Assembly (NCBI RefSeq): GCF_000518785.1
Contig: NZ_JAEG01000007.1
Location: 1-64,000, forward strand
Reading direction: 5' to 3'
DNA length: 64,000 nucleotides
DNA from: Paenirhizobium selenitireducens ATCC BAA-1503
Lineage (GTDB): Bacteria; Pseudomonadota; Alphaproteobacteria; Rhizobiales; Rhizobiaceae
Part shown: positions 41,741 to 50,748 of the stretch, piece by piece
Numbering within the stretch: position 1 is the stretch's first letter
Layout: every line of letters begins with the position of its first letter
The notes under the pieces: model-generated
Databases searched by the model: none
The model's input: only the letters and a program-made list of their open reading frames with translations
What the model was told of the DNA's origin: nothing
Position numbers and translations under genes: made by a program

Positions 41741-42244
41741 CTAGGGGGATTCGGGCAGTGGGCTGGGCGTGGCCGAGCCATTCATCAGCTTCTGGGCGAA
41801 GGCATGGAACAGCACCTTGAGTTCCGGTTCCTGCACACGGGCCGCGGCCTCCTCGCAGCTCACCCATTCCAGCCGGCGGGTTCCCTTTTCCGGGAAGTCC
41901 TTCAGCAGTTCCTTCACCTCAAGGGCATGGACCTGAACGCGGCAGGTGACCTTCAGCCCGTCGCTCAGTCCCTTGTGATAGGTGTAGTAGCCGAGCGGCT
42001 CGCGCGAAACATTGCCCTTCACGCCGGCCTCCTCGTAGGCTTCGCGTTCCGCGACGGCATGCGACTTCTTGCCGGGCATCGGCCAGCCCTTGGGGATGAC
42101 CCACCGACCGGTGTCGCGGCTGGTGACGAGCAGAACCTCGGGTGCGAGCTGCTTCTTGCGTTTGCGAAAGCACAGCGCCGCGTATTGCTGGCGGGGCGGG
42201 CGCCGCAGCATCAATTGTACGTCGGACGCTATCCGGCTCATCAT
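41741..42244 (-). CDS. Nudix hydrolase
   Basis: The start at 42244 (or the adjacent ATG 42241) gives 167 aa. The Nudix box reads GWPMPGKKSHAVAEREAYEEAGV: the REx2EE core is intact, while the first conserved Glu is Lys. This resembles the diphosphoinositol-polyphosphate/dinucleotide branch (VIPKGWP). It should hydrolyse a nucleoside-diphosphate-linked substrate that cannot be named. An in-frame extension to 42355 looks non-coding. Confidence 0.88.
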   Translation of the reverse strand: MMSRIASDVQLMLRRPPRQQYAALCFRKRKKQLAPEVLLVTSRDTGRWVIPKGWPMPGKKSHAVAEREAYEEAGVKGNVSREPLGYYTYHKGLSDGLKVTCRVQVHALEVKELLKDFPEKGTRRLEWVSCEEAAARVQEPELKVLFHAFAQKLMNGSATPSPLPESP

Positions 42245-42396
42245 GCTCAAGGTTGGAAACACCCCGTTCTTTCTGGGTAAGCTTACTCTGATTCGCTGAC
42301 AATCAATCAGTCTATGCACGACAGCGCTGCATTCCCGGCAATTTTGTGAGCCCATGCCCTTTCGTCAAGCATTTCGACGGATACACCTAATTTTGG

Positions 42397-43167
42397 TCAG
42401 GCCGGCCCAGCGCTGTTCCCAAGCCAATGGCGCAGGCCTTCGATCACTCCGTCGGCCTCTTTTCCTCTCGCCTGGTAGACCCGGCCATCCTCTGAAAAGC
42501 GCCGCCTGAGTTCGTCACGGCCGTTGGCGGGAATGATGCCGCGCACCCCGTCGAGCAGGAACATGTCCGTATCATTGCCCGTGTCACCCGCAACCACAAC
42601 TTCGTCCAGCGGCACGCCGAGCTTGCCGCAGAGCCAGACGAGGGCATTGCCCTTGTCGGCATTGGCCGGGAGAATATCCAGATCGCGATCGCTCGAATAG
42701 ACGATCTTGACCCGCATCTCCCCGCCCGCGATCCGCTGTTCCAGCGCCGAAAGCCGCTCCGTGGTGGCGCTGTGCAGATACCAGCTCGACTTGTGATCGT
42801 GCTGGTAGCGGTCCGGTTGCGGTTCGATCCCGGGAAAGTCGCTGACAAGGTTCGCTATGCTCGCCGCGTCGTAGCTGCCGCCGATGAAATCGGCATATTC
42901 CGCCTGCAATCCGTCGAGCGCATCGCCGGCCATCATCGTGCCGACCCCACCGATGACCAGGTCGGCGGGCGGTAGGCCTTCCTCGACGATGAAGGACAGG
43001 ATGTCGTCGACCAGTCGGCCGCTGTTATAGACGAGCAGCGGCCGCGTCTCCGGGGCGAGCCCTTGCCAGAACGCCGCGAACCGCCGGGAGGCGTCGCGAT
43101 TGCCCGCGAGCGTCCCGTCGAGGTCGGAGGAGAACAGCCGCACCGGCTTCAATCGCCGTCGTTCCAT
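42397..43167 (-). CDS. mfppB: HAD-family phosphatase, mannosylfructose-phosphate phosphatase-like
   Basis: The 256-aa HAD hydrolase of the sucrose-phosphatase group has the nucleophile motif SSDLDGTLAGN, a Ser in VYNSGR, and VAGDTGNDTDMF. It would remove phosphate from mannosylfructose-6-phosphate or sucrose-phosphate. It overlaps the end of the glycosyltransferase gene by 19 bases. This two-gene layout matches the mannosylfructose pathway described in Agrobacterium tumefaciens, hence the symbol. Sucrose phosphate remains a possible substrate. Confidence 0.85.
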   Translation of the reverse strand: MERRRLKPVRLFSSDLDGTLAGNRDASRRFAAFWQGLAPETRPLLVYNSGRLVDDILSFIVEEGLPPADLVIGGVGTMMAGDALDGLQAEYADFIGGSYDAASIANLVSDFPGIEPQPDRYQHDHKSSWYLHSATTERLSALEQRIAGGEMRVKIVYSSDRDLDILPANADKGNALVWLCGKLGVPLDEVVVAGDTGNDTDMFLLDGVRGIIPANGRDELRRRFSEDGRVYQARGKEADGVIEGLRHWLGNSAGPA

Positions 43168-44486
43168 GGTTCCGCCCAATCGGCCTCCTCGAGCGCCTGT
43201 GCCGCCGGCCGGCCCTCGACCAGCGCCACCAGCTGCTGGGCGATACCTGTCCAGGTGAACAGGCTGCGCGCCTTGTGGGCGCCCATGCGCGACAGTCGGT
43301 CCCTCAGGCGCGGATGGCGGAAGGGCTTCATCATGGTGATGCCCAGATCCTCCTTGTCGAAGGGATCGGCATAGAGCGCGTGCCGTCCGTAGCTGACGGC
43401 GCGGAACAGCCCGCCATGGATGGTGACGATCGTCGGCGTGCCGCTCGCCATCGCCTCGATCGCCGTCATGCCGAAGGGTTCGTAGCGGCTCGACAGCACG
43501 AAGAGATCGGCGGCGCGGTAATAGTCCGGCAGTTCCTCGTCCGGGACGAAACCGGTAAAGTCGACGCGATCGGCTAGGTCCAGATCGGCCACCTGCTTCT
43601 TCAGCCCGTCGAGAATGCCCTGTTCCTGCGCGTCGAGGTTTTCGCCGCCGAGCGCGAGGCGCAACCGGGCGTCGGGCACGCGGCTGGCCAGCACGGAAAA
43701 GCCGTCGATCAAGAGATCGTAGCCCTTGTTGGTGGCAAGCCGGCCGAGCGCCAGCACCACCTTGCCCTCGAAGCCCAGCCGCTGGCGCACCATCTGACGC
43801 GAGGCTTCCGACACCGGATAGAAGCGGTTGTCATCATAGCCGGGCGGGATCATGTGCACGCGATTGCGGCTGAGCCCGTAGTCGTCGATCAGCATGTCGA
43901 GCTGGATCGGCGTCGTCGCGACCACCAGCTGACAGCTGCGGTAGACGATCAGCTCGTGCTGGATGCGTTCCTTGAAGTTGAATTCCGCTTCGAACCTGTC
44001 GGCGCGCTCGGGATAGTCGGTCTCCATCTGCCGCTTTTTCCATAGGCCGAGCGAATGCGGCGTGTGGATATGCGGAATGCTGAGCGCCTCGGAGAGCCGC
44101 TGTCCGGCGACGCCGGCGTCCCAGTAGTGGCTGTTGATGAAGAGATAGGAGAGACCTTCGCGCTTGATGTAGCGCAGCGCCTTCTCGTTCCATTCGTTGA
44201 GATGCCGATGGAGATACTCCTTCGGGATGAAGTCCCGGCCGCCGCAGGGAATGCGGATGACCCGAACGTCTGCGTCGACCTCGTCGATTTCCGGCTGGTC
44301 CTCGAAACGACGCGTATAGATGTCGATCTTGTGGCCGAGCTGGGCCAGTTTCTTTGCCAGTTCGATGACATAGACGACCTGACCGCCGGTGTCGGCAGCC
44401 CCCAGCGGCGGCTGGGCGGCGACATAGCCATGGGTGGAGACGAGCGCGATCCGCGGCGCCGCGTTCACATCGATGTAGCTTGTCAT
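43149..44486 (-). CDS. mfpsA: Sucrose-phosphate-synthase-like glycosyltransferase, probable mannosylfructose-phosphate synthase
   Basis: This 445-aa GT4 enzyme has the ADTGGQVVYVIELAKKLAQLGH motif of sucrose(-phosphate) synthases near residues 31-52, HTPHSLGLWKK, nucleotide-binding ALGRLATNKGYDLLIDGF, and YEPFGMTAIEAMASGTPTIVT with the catalytic Glu pair. In Agrobacterium the homologue joins GDP-mannose and fructose-6-phosphate into mannosylfructose-phosphate, an osmolyte precursor. The overlapping phosphatase gene completes the path. The sugar donor cannot be proved from the sequence. Confidence 0.87.
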   Translation of the reverse strand: MTSYIDVNAAPRIALVSTHGYVAAQPPLGAADTGGQVVYVIELAKKLAQLGHKIDIYTRRFEDQPEIDEVDADVRVIRIPCGGRDFIPKEYLHRHLNEWNEKALRYIKREGLSYLFINSHYWDAGVAGQRLSEALSIPHIHTPHSLGLWKKRQMETDYPERADRFEAEFNFKERIQHELIVYRSCQLVVATTPIQLDMLIDDYGLSRNRVHMIPPGYDDNRFYPVSEASRQMVRQRLGFEGKVVLALGRLATNKGYDLLIDGFSVLASRVPDARLRLALGGENLDAQEQGILDGLKKQVADLDLADRVDFTGFVPDEELPDYYRAADLFVLSSRYEPFGMTAIEAMASGTPTIVTIHGGLFRAVSYGRHALYADPFDKEDLGITMMKPFRHPRLRDRLSRMGAHKARSLFTWTGIAQQLVALVEGRPAAQALEEADWAEPWNDGD

Positions 44487-44624
44487 AATCTCTCACAATA
44501 CAAATTTCATTCCGGACGTGCTGTGGGCAAACGAGCCGGAACTGGGATTGTTCCCCAAGAGGAGAACCCCATTGTTGATGTGAGAGCCGTTCGGCGCCCG
44601 TGGGGGCGCCGCCGGAAGCCGGGG

Positions 44625-45314
44625 TCAATGCGTCTGAGCAGCGCCGACGATGACGATGTGCAGCGCCCTGGGACCATGTGCGCCGAGCAGCAGGGTCTGC
44701 TCGATGTCGGCCGAGCGGGACGGTCCGGTGATGAAATTCACCGTGCGCGGCATGGCCGGGCCTTGCGCTGCGCGAAGCCGCGCCCAGATGGTCTCCATGT
44801 CGCCGGCGATCTCGTCGGCGGCAAGGACGACGATATGGTGCTCGGGCAGGAAGTTGAGTGTCACCGGATTGTCGGGGCCGGAGAGCACCGCGAGCGTACC
44901 TGTCTCGGCCACGGCGCCGAAGGCATGGCTGACCGCGGCGAGATCTTCGCCATCGGATGCACCGTGGCGGATTTCCAGCGTCGCCTCCGCCGACCACGGC
45001 GCTGCGGCCAGGCGGGGATCGGCGCCGATACGGATCGCGGCCGGCAGATTGCGGCCCATCAGATAAGCGGACACCGCGGCGGGCAGGGCGTTGATCTCCT
45101 CGATCCGTTCGGTCGTCGCGTTGTATTTCTCCGCCATGGCGCGGAACAGCTGGAGGCGCTCTTCCGCCGGCAACTGGCCACGCGCCGGGATGATGCCCTT
45201 GGGCGTCTGGGCAAGCCGGGCGGCAACGGCCGCGTGTCGTTCGTCGTCGGCGGTGGGAGCCTTCAGCGAAGCACGGATCTTCGAGAGAATAGCGGTTCTG
45301 CCGTCCATGGTCAT
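44625..45314 (-). CDS. lutC: LutC/YkgG family lactate-utilisation protein
   Basis: The 229-aa protein has the LUD domain features: FGAVAETGTLAVLSG in the middle and RTVNFITGPSRSADIEQTLLLGAHGP near the end. LutC works with LutA and LutB to oxidise L-lactate to pyruvate. The start at 45314 overlaps the lutB stop by 4 bases; an internal ATG at 45308 is also possible. A GC hairpin (GGCGCCC...GGGCGCC, about 44593-44610) lies just beyond its end and may terminate the operon. Confidence 0.92.
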   Translation of the reverse strand: MTMDGRTAILSKIRASLKAPTADDERHAAVAARLAQTPKGIIPARGQLPAEERLQLFRAMAEKYNATTERIEEINALPAAVSAYLMGRNLPAAIRIGADPRLAAAPWSAEATLEIRHGASDGEDLAAVSHAFGAVAETGTLAVLSGPDNPVTLNFLPEHHIVVLAADEIAGDMETIWARLRAAQGPAMPRTVNFITGPSRSADIEQTLLLGAHGPRALHIVIVGAAQTH

Positions 45315-46741
45315 GCTCCCTGCCGTTTTGCCTGGCGCGCCGCCCAGGCCTGGGTGAAGGTCTGGCCTTCGGGCGCCGGCAGGTCGCGATACTTCGTCCA
45401 GCCGCCGGCGAGCGGCAGCGCCGGGATCCGCTTGTTCGCGCCGCCGATCAGCGACAGCATCGAGGCCGCGAGCGAGGTTGCCATGCGGTAGAGCTTCGGC
45501 CGCCTGGCGAAGAAGGCCCAGACGGAGAGGCCGTAGCGGGCGGAAGCCGGCGTCAGGTGCCGCTCGAACTCCCGCTCGCGCCAGTGCCGCATCATCTTCG
45601 GCAAGGGAATGTGCATCGGGCAGACGCTTTCGCAGCGGCCGCAGAAGGTCGAGGCGTTCGGCAGGTGGGCCGACTGCTCAACGCCGAACAGCGACGGCGT
45701 CAGCACCGCGCCCATCGGCCCCGGATAGACCGAACCATAGGCATGGCCGCCGACCGCGTGATAGACCGGACAATGGTTCATGCAGGCGCCGCAGCGGATG
45801 CAGCGCAGCATCTCCTGGAATTCCGTGCCGAGCATCGAGGTGCGGCCGTTGTCGAGCAGGACCACATGGTATTCGTCCGGACCGTCCGGATCCTCCACCC
45901 GCTTCGGGCCGGTCGAAAACGTGGTGTAGACCGACATGTCCTGGCCGGTCGCCGAGCGGGCGAGCAGGCGCAGGATCTGCGAACAGTCCTCCAGCGTCGG
46001 CACGATCTTTTCGATCGAGGCGACCACGACATGCACCTTGCCGAGCGTCTGGGTAAGATCGCCATTGCCCTCGTTGGTGACGATCACCGAGGAGCCGGTT
46101 TCGGCGATCAGGAAATTGGCGCCGGTGATCCCGACATCGGCCTGGAAATAGCGCTTGCGCAGCACCTCGCGCGCTTCCGACAGCAGCGATTCCGGTGCCG
46201 TCAGGTCGCGATCGACGTCGAGATGGGTGTGGACGCGGCGAAAATCCTCCTCCACCTGTTCTTTGTTGAGATGCACCGCCGGGGCGATGATGTGGCTCGG
46301 ATGCTCGCCGCGCAGCTGGATGATATATTCGCCAAGGTCGGTCTCGACCGGCTCCACGCCCTGGGCTTCGAGGAATTCGTTGAGGTTGATCTCCTCGGTG
46401 ATCATCGACTTGCCCTTGGTGACGGTCTTCGCCTTCACCCTGCGGCAGATGTCCATGACGATGCGGCGCGCATCCTCGGCGCTTTCCGCCCAGTGCACAT
46501 GCCCGCCGGCCGCCGTGACCTTCTGCTCATAGGCTTCCAGATAAAGGTCGAGATGGGCGAGCGTATGGTTCTTGATGTCGCGGGCATTGTCGCGCAGGGC
46601 ATCGAATTCCGGTAGCGCCGCGGCCGCGGCCGCGCGCTTGGCGATGAAGCCCTTCTCGACATTCTGCAGGGCCTTCTGCAGCTGCGGGTCGTGCAGTGCG
46701 CGGGCGGCGTTGACCTTGAACTGCGGGGAGGTGAACTGCAT
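45311..46741 (-). CDS. lutB: Iron-sulphur lactate-utilisation protein LutB
   Basis: The 476-aa protein combines an N-terminal LUD domain (ETGSSVIVTNEGNGDLT) with two 4Fe-4S motifs, CIRCGACMNHCPVYH and CGRCESVCPMHIPLP. It passes electrons in L-lactate oxidation. It starts at ATG 46741, 13 bases after lutA. An upstream in-frame ATG at 46750 is possible. The C-terminal 70 residues after the second cluster include a possible short hydrophobic helix. Confidence 0.93.
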   Translation of the reverse strand: MQFTSPQFKVNAARALHDPQLQKALQNVEKGFIAKRAAAAAALPEFDALRDNARDIKNHTLAHLDLYLEAYEQKVTAAGGHVHWAESAEDARRIVMDICRRVKAKTVTKGKSMITEEINLNEFLEAQGVEPVETDLGEYIIQLRGEHPSHIIAPAVHLNKEQVEEDFRRVHTHLDVDRDLTAPESLLSEAREVLRKRYFQADVGITGANFLIAETGSSVIVTNEGNGDLTQTLGKVHVVVASIEKIVPTLEDCSQILRLLARSATGQDMSVYTTFSTGPKRVEDPDGPDEYHVVLLDNGRTSMLGTEFQEMLRCIRCGACMNHCPVYHAVGGHAYGSVYPGPMGAVLTPSLFGVEQSAHLPNASTFCGRCESVCPMHIPLPKMMRHWREREFERHLTPASARYGLSVWAFFARRPKLYRMATSLAASMLSLIGGANKRIPALPLAGGWTKYRDLPAPEGQTFTQAWAARQAKRQGA

Positions 46742-46754
46742 GGCTCTCAATCCC

Positions 46755-47528
46755 TCACTTGGCCGAGCCGGCGATCGGCTTGCTGTCGGTCATGCCGGCC
46801 AGAACCTCGGCGACGTGGCGGACCTCGACGGTCGAACCTTCGCGCTTCAGCTTGCCGGCCATGTTCATCAGACAGCCCATGTCGCCGGCGAGCAGCATGT
46901 CGGCGCCGGTCGCGGTGATGTTCGCCGTCTTCTTGGAAACGATCGTGCCCGAAATATCGGAATACTTGACGCAGAAGGTGCCGCCGAAACCGCAGCAGAC
47001 GTCGCTGCCGGCCATTTCCTTGAGCTCCAGCCCCTCGACGGTCGCCAGCAGCTTGCGCGGCTGCTTCTCGATACCGAGTTCGCGAAGCCCCGAACAGCTG
47101 TCGTGATAGGTGACGCTGCCTTCGAAGGCCGCGTCCACCTTGGGCACGAACATCACGTCGGTCAGGAAGGAAACGAGCTCGAACACCTTGTCCGAGAAGC
47201 GCCGACAGCGCTCCTCCCATTTGACGTCGCCCTTGAAGACTTCCGGATAATGGTGCTTCAGCATGGCGGCGCACGAGCCGGAGGGCGCGACGACATAGTC
47301 ATAGCCCTCGAACAGTTCGATCACCTGGATCGCCAGTGCGCGGGTATCCTTGCGGTCGCCGGAATTATAGGCCGGCTGGCCGCAGCAGGTCTGTGCCATC
47401 GGCACATGCACCTCGCAGCCCGCATCCTCGATCAGCTTTGCGGCGGAAAATCCGACGCTCGGGCGGAACAGATCGACCAGACAGGTGGCGAACAGGCCGA
47501 CGCGCGGACGCGATCGAGGTGCAGTCAT
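46755..47528 (-). CDS. lutA: Cysteine-rich (Fe-S) oxidoreductase LutA
   Basis: The 257-aa protein holds two CCG domains: TCCGQPAYNSG with upstream CLVDLFRP, and VCCGFGGTFCVKYSDIS with upstream YHDSCSGLRELG. These bind Fe-S clusters in LutA/GlpC-type proteins. It is part of the three-subunit lactate dehydrogenase complex. The start at 47528 overlaps the regulator stop by 4 bases and has a GGAGA site. The reading from 47630 lies inside the regulator gene. Confidence 0.93.
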   Translation of the reverse strand: MTAPRSRPRVGLFATCLVDLFRPSVGFSAAKLIEDAGCEVHVPMAQTCCGQPAYNSGDRKDTRALAIQVIELFEGYDYVVAPSGSCAAMLKHHYPEVFKGDVKWEERCRRFSDKVFELVSFLTDVMFVPKVDAAFEGSVTYHDSCSGLRELGIEKQPRKLLATVEGLELKEMAGSDVCCGFGGTFCVKYSDISGTIVSKKTANITATGADMLLAGDMGCLMNMAGKLKREGSTVEVRHVAEVLAGMTDSKPIAGSAK

Positions 47529-48367
47529 CGGGATGTCTCCGTCTTGTCCGGGCCGCTGCCGCGGGAGGTTCGTGAGCCTTGGGGATTGTTGTCGCGGCGG
47601 ATGAGCCGAAGCTTCGCCACCCGGCCCCATTCGTCGGCGCGGGCAGATTCCTCGACCGCCTGCATGACGAAATCGATATGCGCCTGGGCGGCACGCTTGG
47701 CCGCATCGCCGTCGCCCGAAAGGATCGTCGCATGGATGGCCAGATGCTGCTCCAGCAGGCGTTCGCGCGCATTGGCAAGCGCGAATACGGCCTTGCGGTT
47801 GAAGAAGATGCCTTCCGACAGAAGGCGATAGCAGGCGCGCATGGTGTGCAGCAGGATGATGTTGTGGGCCGCTTCGCCGATCACATTGTGGAACTCGACG
47901 TCGGCCGTCAGCTCCTCTTCAGGATTGCCGCTCTCGTGTGCCCGCTTCATGTCGTCGACGATGCGCGAAAGCAGTGCCCGGTCGGTGTCGGTGGCGCGCT
48001 TCGCGGCAAGCTCGGCGGTGAGCCCCTCGAGTTCGCGGCGATATTCCAGATAGTCGCGCGTGGCGCGGGCATGGCGGGAAATCAGTTCGGTGATCGGCTT
48101 GGAAAAGACCTGGCCGATGATGTCGGCGACATAGGTGCCGCCCCCATGGTGCGAAACCAGCAGGCCGCGGGCTTCGAGTTCCTTGAGTGCTTCGCGAACG
48201 ATCGGGCGGGATACGTCGAGATCCTGGGCGAGATCGCGTTCGCCGGGCAGCCGGTCTCCGTCGCGCAAGACCCCGTCGAGGATCAGCATTTCGATCTGCT
48301 GAACCACTTCGCTCGCGGTGCGGCTGTGGCTGATCTGGGCGAAAAGCCCTTCGTCCTTGTCCGTCAC
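47525..48367 (-). CDS. FadR-type GntR regulator of the lut operon
   Basis: The 280-aa protein has an N-terminal winged helix (ILDGVLRDGDRLPGERDLAQDLDVSRPIVREALKELEARGLL) and an FCD ligand domain with the metal-site residues spread over DVEFHNVIGEAAHN and LEQHLAIHATIL. It is the first gene of the lut operon and is coupled to lutA by a 4-base overlap, so it probably autoregulates the operon in response to lactate, as LldR does. The last 35 residues are Arg/Ser-rich and dispensable-looking. Confidence 0.9.
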   Translation of the reverse strand: MTDKDEGLFAQISHSRTASEVVQQIEMLILDGVLRDGDRLPGERDLAQDLDVSRPIVREALKELEARGLLVSHHGGGTYVADIIGQVFSKPITELISRHARATRDYLEYRRELEGLTAELAAKRATDTDRALLSRIVDDMKRAHESGNPEEELTADVEFHNVIGEAAHNIILLHTMRACYRLLSEGIFFNRKAVFALANARERLLEQHLAIHATILSGDGDAAKRAAQAHIDFVMQAVEESARADEWGRVAKLRLIRRDNNPQGSRTSRGSGPDKTETSR

Positions 48368-48409
48368 GACATTCTCCCTCGGCGGCTTTTTAGCAAGTCG
48401 CCGAGGGAT

Positions 48410-48428
48410 TGGTCAATTAATTTGTCCA
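48410..48428. promoter_or_regulatory. Candidate operator of the lut regulator
   Basis: TGGTCAA (48410-48416) and TTGTCCA (48422-48428) form an inverted repeat with one central mismatch per arm and a 5-base AT spacer. It is 42 bases upstream of the regulator start, in the right form for an FCD-type GntR protein. Confidence 0.55.
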
Positions 48429-48491
48429 GTTGCGTTTCGTCAGTCGCGAAACGGGCGCGGTGCGCGGGGCAAGCCGCCCCGGTCGCCGCGT

Positions 48492-49172
48492 TCAGCCGAA
48501 CTTGAGGAACAGCTTGGAATAGGGAGCCTTCAGCCCGCCGATGGCAGCCTTGATTGCTGCGGCATCGCCGCTCCTGGAGGCGTCTTCCAGCTTCGCCACG
48601 CTTGCCTCTACGGCGCCGAGCAGTTCCTTGTAGCTCTGATCCGCCTCCTTCGGCGGATGGGCGACAATGACGCTGAGCAGGTATTTCAGCACGGCTGATT
48701 CTGCATGCACGCCGGCGGCGTCTGCCGGATCGAGCGCGATCACTTCTTCCATGCGGGCATGATAGGCGTTCATCCGGTCGGAGAAGCTGTAGATGTCGTT
48801 GCGGATATGCAGGTCGCCGATCTGGTCGCGAATACCTTCCAGCGTACCATGTGCCTTGGGAAGCTCCCCGGCCGCGACTTCGGCGGTCGCGGCTTCGGTG
48901 ATCTTGCTCACGGCCGCCAGCGTTTCGGCGTATTTGCCATCATCCGCATATTGCGGCGGCGCGGGCTCGGCGGAAAGTGCGGACCAGGCCTTGGCGAATT
49001 TGCCGAGCGAGGCCGTCGATTCCGGGGCCTTGCCCATGTTGGTGGTGAACAGGGCCGTGCGGTAGTCGCCATAGGCGGCGCGCAATTTCGTTTCGAAGTC
49101 GCCGACCTCGCCGGCAAAGGCGGGCAGGCCGATCGCAAGGGCAAGCAGGGTTGCCGGAACAAGTCGCTTCAT
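48492..49172 (-). CDS. Hypothetical periplasmic helical protein
   Basis: The start at 49172 gives 226 aa with a clear signal peptide (MKRLVPATLLALAIGLPAFA-GEV). The mature part is almost all helical, with the segment GTLEGIRDQIGDLHIRND in the middle. I do not recognise the family with certainty. The helical bundle and DLH motif recall periplasmic metal- or cytochrome-like proteins, but no CxxCH haem site is present. It lies downstream of, and opposite to, the DUF3422 gene. Confidence 0.75.
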   Translation of the reverse strand: MKRLVPATLLALAIGLPAFAGEVGDFETKLRAAYGDYRTALFTTNMGKAPESTASLGKFAKAWSALSAEPAPPQYADDGKYAETLAAVSKITEAATAEVAAGELPKAHGTLEGIRDQIGDLHIRNDIYSFSDRMNAYHARMEEVIALDPADAAGVHAESAVLKYLLSVIVAHPPKEADQSYKELLGAVEASVAKLEDASRSGDAAAIKAAIGGLKAPYSKLFLKFG

Positions 49173-49318
49173 GGGATCTCTCCATTGTTCGGCAGGCGGG
49201 ACAGGTGCTGCCGATATCGCTGTTCGCACCAACGCGCCGTTCGACCCCGGGGGCGATGGCGATTGCGTGCTCGAGATTCATTCTTGTCGACTTCGTCTTC
49301 GCCAACAACGCATAAATA

Positions 49319-49344
49319 CATACATTACTATGTTTTAATGTATG
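49319..49344. promoter_or_regulatory. AT-rich inverted repeat between divergent genes
   Basis: CATACATTA (49319-49327) and TAATGTATG (49336-49344) are perfect complements around 8 bases. They sit in the 304-base space between the periplasmic-protein gene and the DUF3422 gene, which otherwise holds no gene. A regulator-binding site is likely. Confidence 0.55.
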
Positions 49345-49476
49345 ACTTTTGCGCACTGGTTTTTCCGCGGTGGCGCAATCGCTTGCCATCTTTGCTCCCT
49401 GCATCAAACTGGCCCCCTGCCGCTCGCTCCGCGCATTTGCTAGGAAGGCAGGCATGGTACAAGGGAGACTGGCTTG

Positions 49477-50748
49477 ATGGGGAAGGGTAGTTTCGCATTT
49501 CCGGTGTCGCCGGAGCGGGCTTTGGCGCTGGGGGAGATCCACGCGCGGCCCTATGCGCTGGTGAAATCGGAACGCGTGATCGTGCAACTGGCCTTCATGA
49601 TGGACGGCGGGTCGGCCGTGCATCACAGTGCGCTTGCCGAACTGTCACGATCCCGCGGCGTGGCCGTGCCCGATCGTAATGCCCGCCACCATGCCATGCC
49701 CTGGGGGCAGGGCACGCTGCGCTGGGAGCGCCACACCGAATTCTCCACCTGGTTCTGGGACGGCCCGCTGCCGGATACCTTCGGCGGCGAAATCCTCGTT
49801 CACCCCTTCGGCGACGGCTTTTCCGCGCCGGGTCCGCTGATGTCGGGCATCCGGCTGGAGATCCGCCGCGACGGCCCGGAGATCGAGGCGGCGATGCAGC
49901 TCTTCGATCTGACGAGCCTCTGCTACAGCGACGTCAAGAACGGCCAGGCGACCGTGCTCACCGATTTCCGCCAGGACGGCGACGGGCTGACCCGCATTCT
50001 CGTCGTCGACCGCAGTCTTTCCGAGGCAGGGCGGGGCGCACTGGTGCAGCGCCTGCTCGACATCGAGACCTATCGCACGCTCGCCATGCTCGGCCTGCCG
50101 CTGGCGCAGACGCTCTCGCCGGACATCCGCCGGATCGAGGACGGCTTGACGGCCGTCACCCAGCGCATGAAGGCCCACGCGCGCGCGGAAGCGGACACCA
50201 TGTTGGCGGAACTGACCCGCCTCGCCGCCGAACTCGAGGCCAATGCGGCGCTCAGCCTTTACCGTTTCGGCGCAAGCCGCGCCTATGACGGCATCGTGCG
50301 CGAGCGCATCAAGGCGCTCGATGAGGCACCGAAGCCCGGCTACGAAATGCTGGGGTCGTTCCTTGAACGGCGCCTCGCGCCGGCCATGCGCACCTGCCAG
50401 TCGGTCGAGGAGCGGCTGGCCAACCTGTCGCGCAAGCTGTCACGCGCGACCGGCCTCGTTCGAAGCTGGATCGATGTCGAGCTGGAGAGGCAGAATTCCG
50501 ACCTGCTCACGACCATGAACCGCCGCGCCGAAATGCAGCTGCGCCTGCAGCAGACGGTCGAGGGCCTCTCGGTCGCGGCGATCTCCTATTACATCGTCGG
50601 GCTGATCGGTTATGGCGCAAAGGCCATCAGCCACGACCTCCTGCCGGTCGACCCGGCGGTGATCACCGGGCTATCCGTGCCGCTGGCCGTGCTGGGCGTC
50701 TGGTGGGTGGTGAGGCGGATCAGGAAGAGCCACGGCGAGGGGCATTGA
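49477..50748 (+). CDS. DUF3422 family membrane-anchored protein
   Basis: The ATG at 49477, with GGGAG upstream, gives 423 aa. The N-terminus has the family block LALGEIHARPYALVKS, then TEFSTWFWDG and a long helical middle. It ends in LSVAAISYYIVGLIGYGAKAI and a second hydrophobic stretch near 395-412. Two C-terminal membrane segments suggest an inner-membrane protein with a large cytoplasmic domain. The function is unknown. Its last 29 bases overlap the opposed parE gene. Confidence 0.88.
   Translation: MGKGSFAFPVSPERALALGEIHARPYALVKSERVIVQLAFMMDGGSAVHHSALAELSRSRGVAVPDRNARHHAMPWGQGTLRWERHTEFSTWFWDGPLPDTFGGEILVHPFGDGFSAPGPLMSGIRLEIRRDGPEIEAAMQLFDLTSLCYSDVKNGQATVLTDFRQDGDGLTRILVVDRSLSEAGRGALVQRLLDIETYRTLAMLGLPLAQTLSPDIRRIEDGLTAVTQRMKAHARAEADTMLAELTRLAAELEANAALSLYRFGASRAYDGIVRERIKALDEAPKPGYEMLGSFLERRLAPAMRTCQSVEERLANLSRKLSRATGLVRSWIDVELERQNSDLLTTMNRRAEMQLRLQQTVEGLSVAAISYYIVGLIGYGAKAISHDLLPVDPAVITGLSVPLAVLGVWWVVRRIRKSHGEGH

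Noticed and set aside
44593..44610. Strong intrinsic terminator after lutC
   Set aside because: The GC hairpin is clear, but no T-run follows on the minus strand, so I mention it only in the lutC entry.
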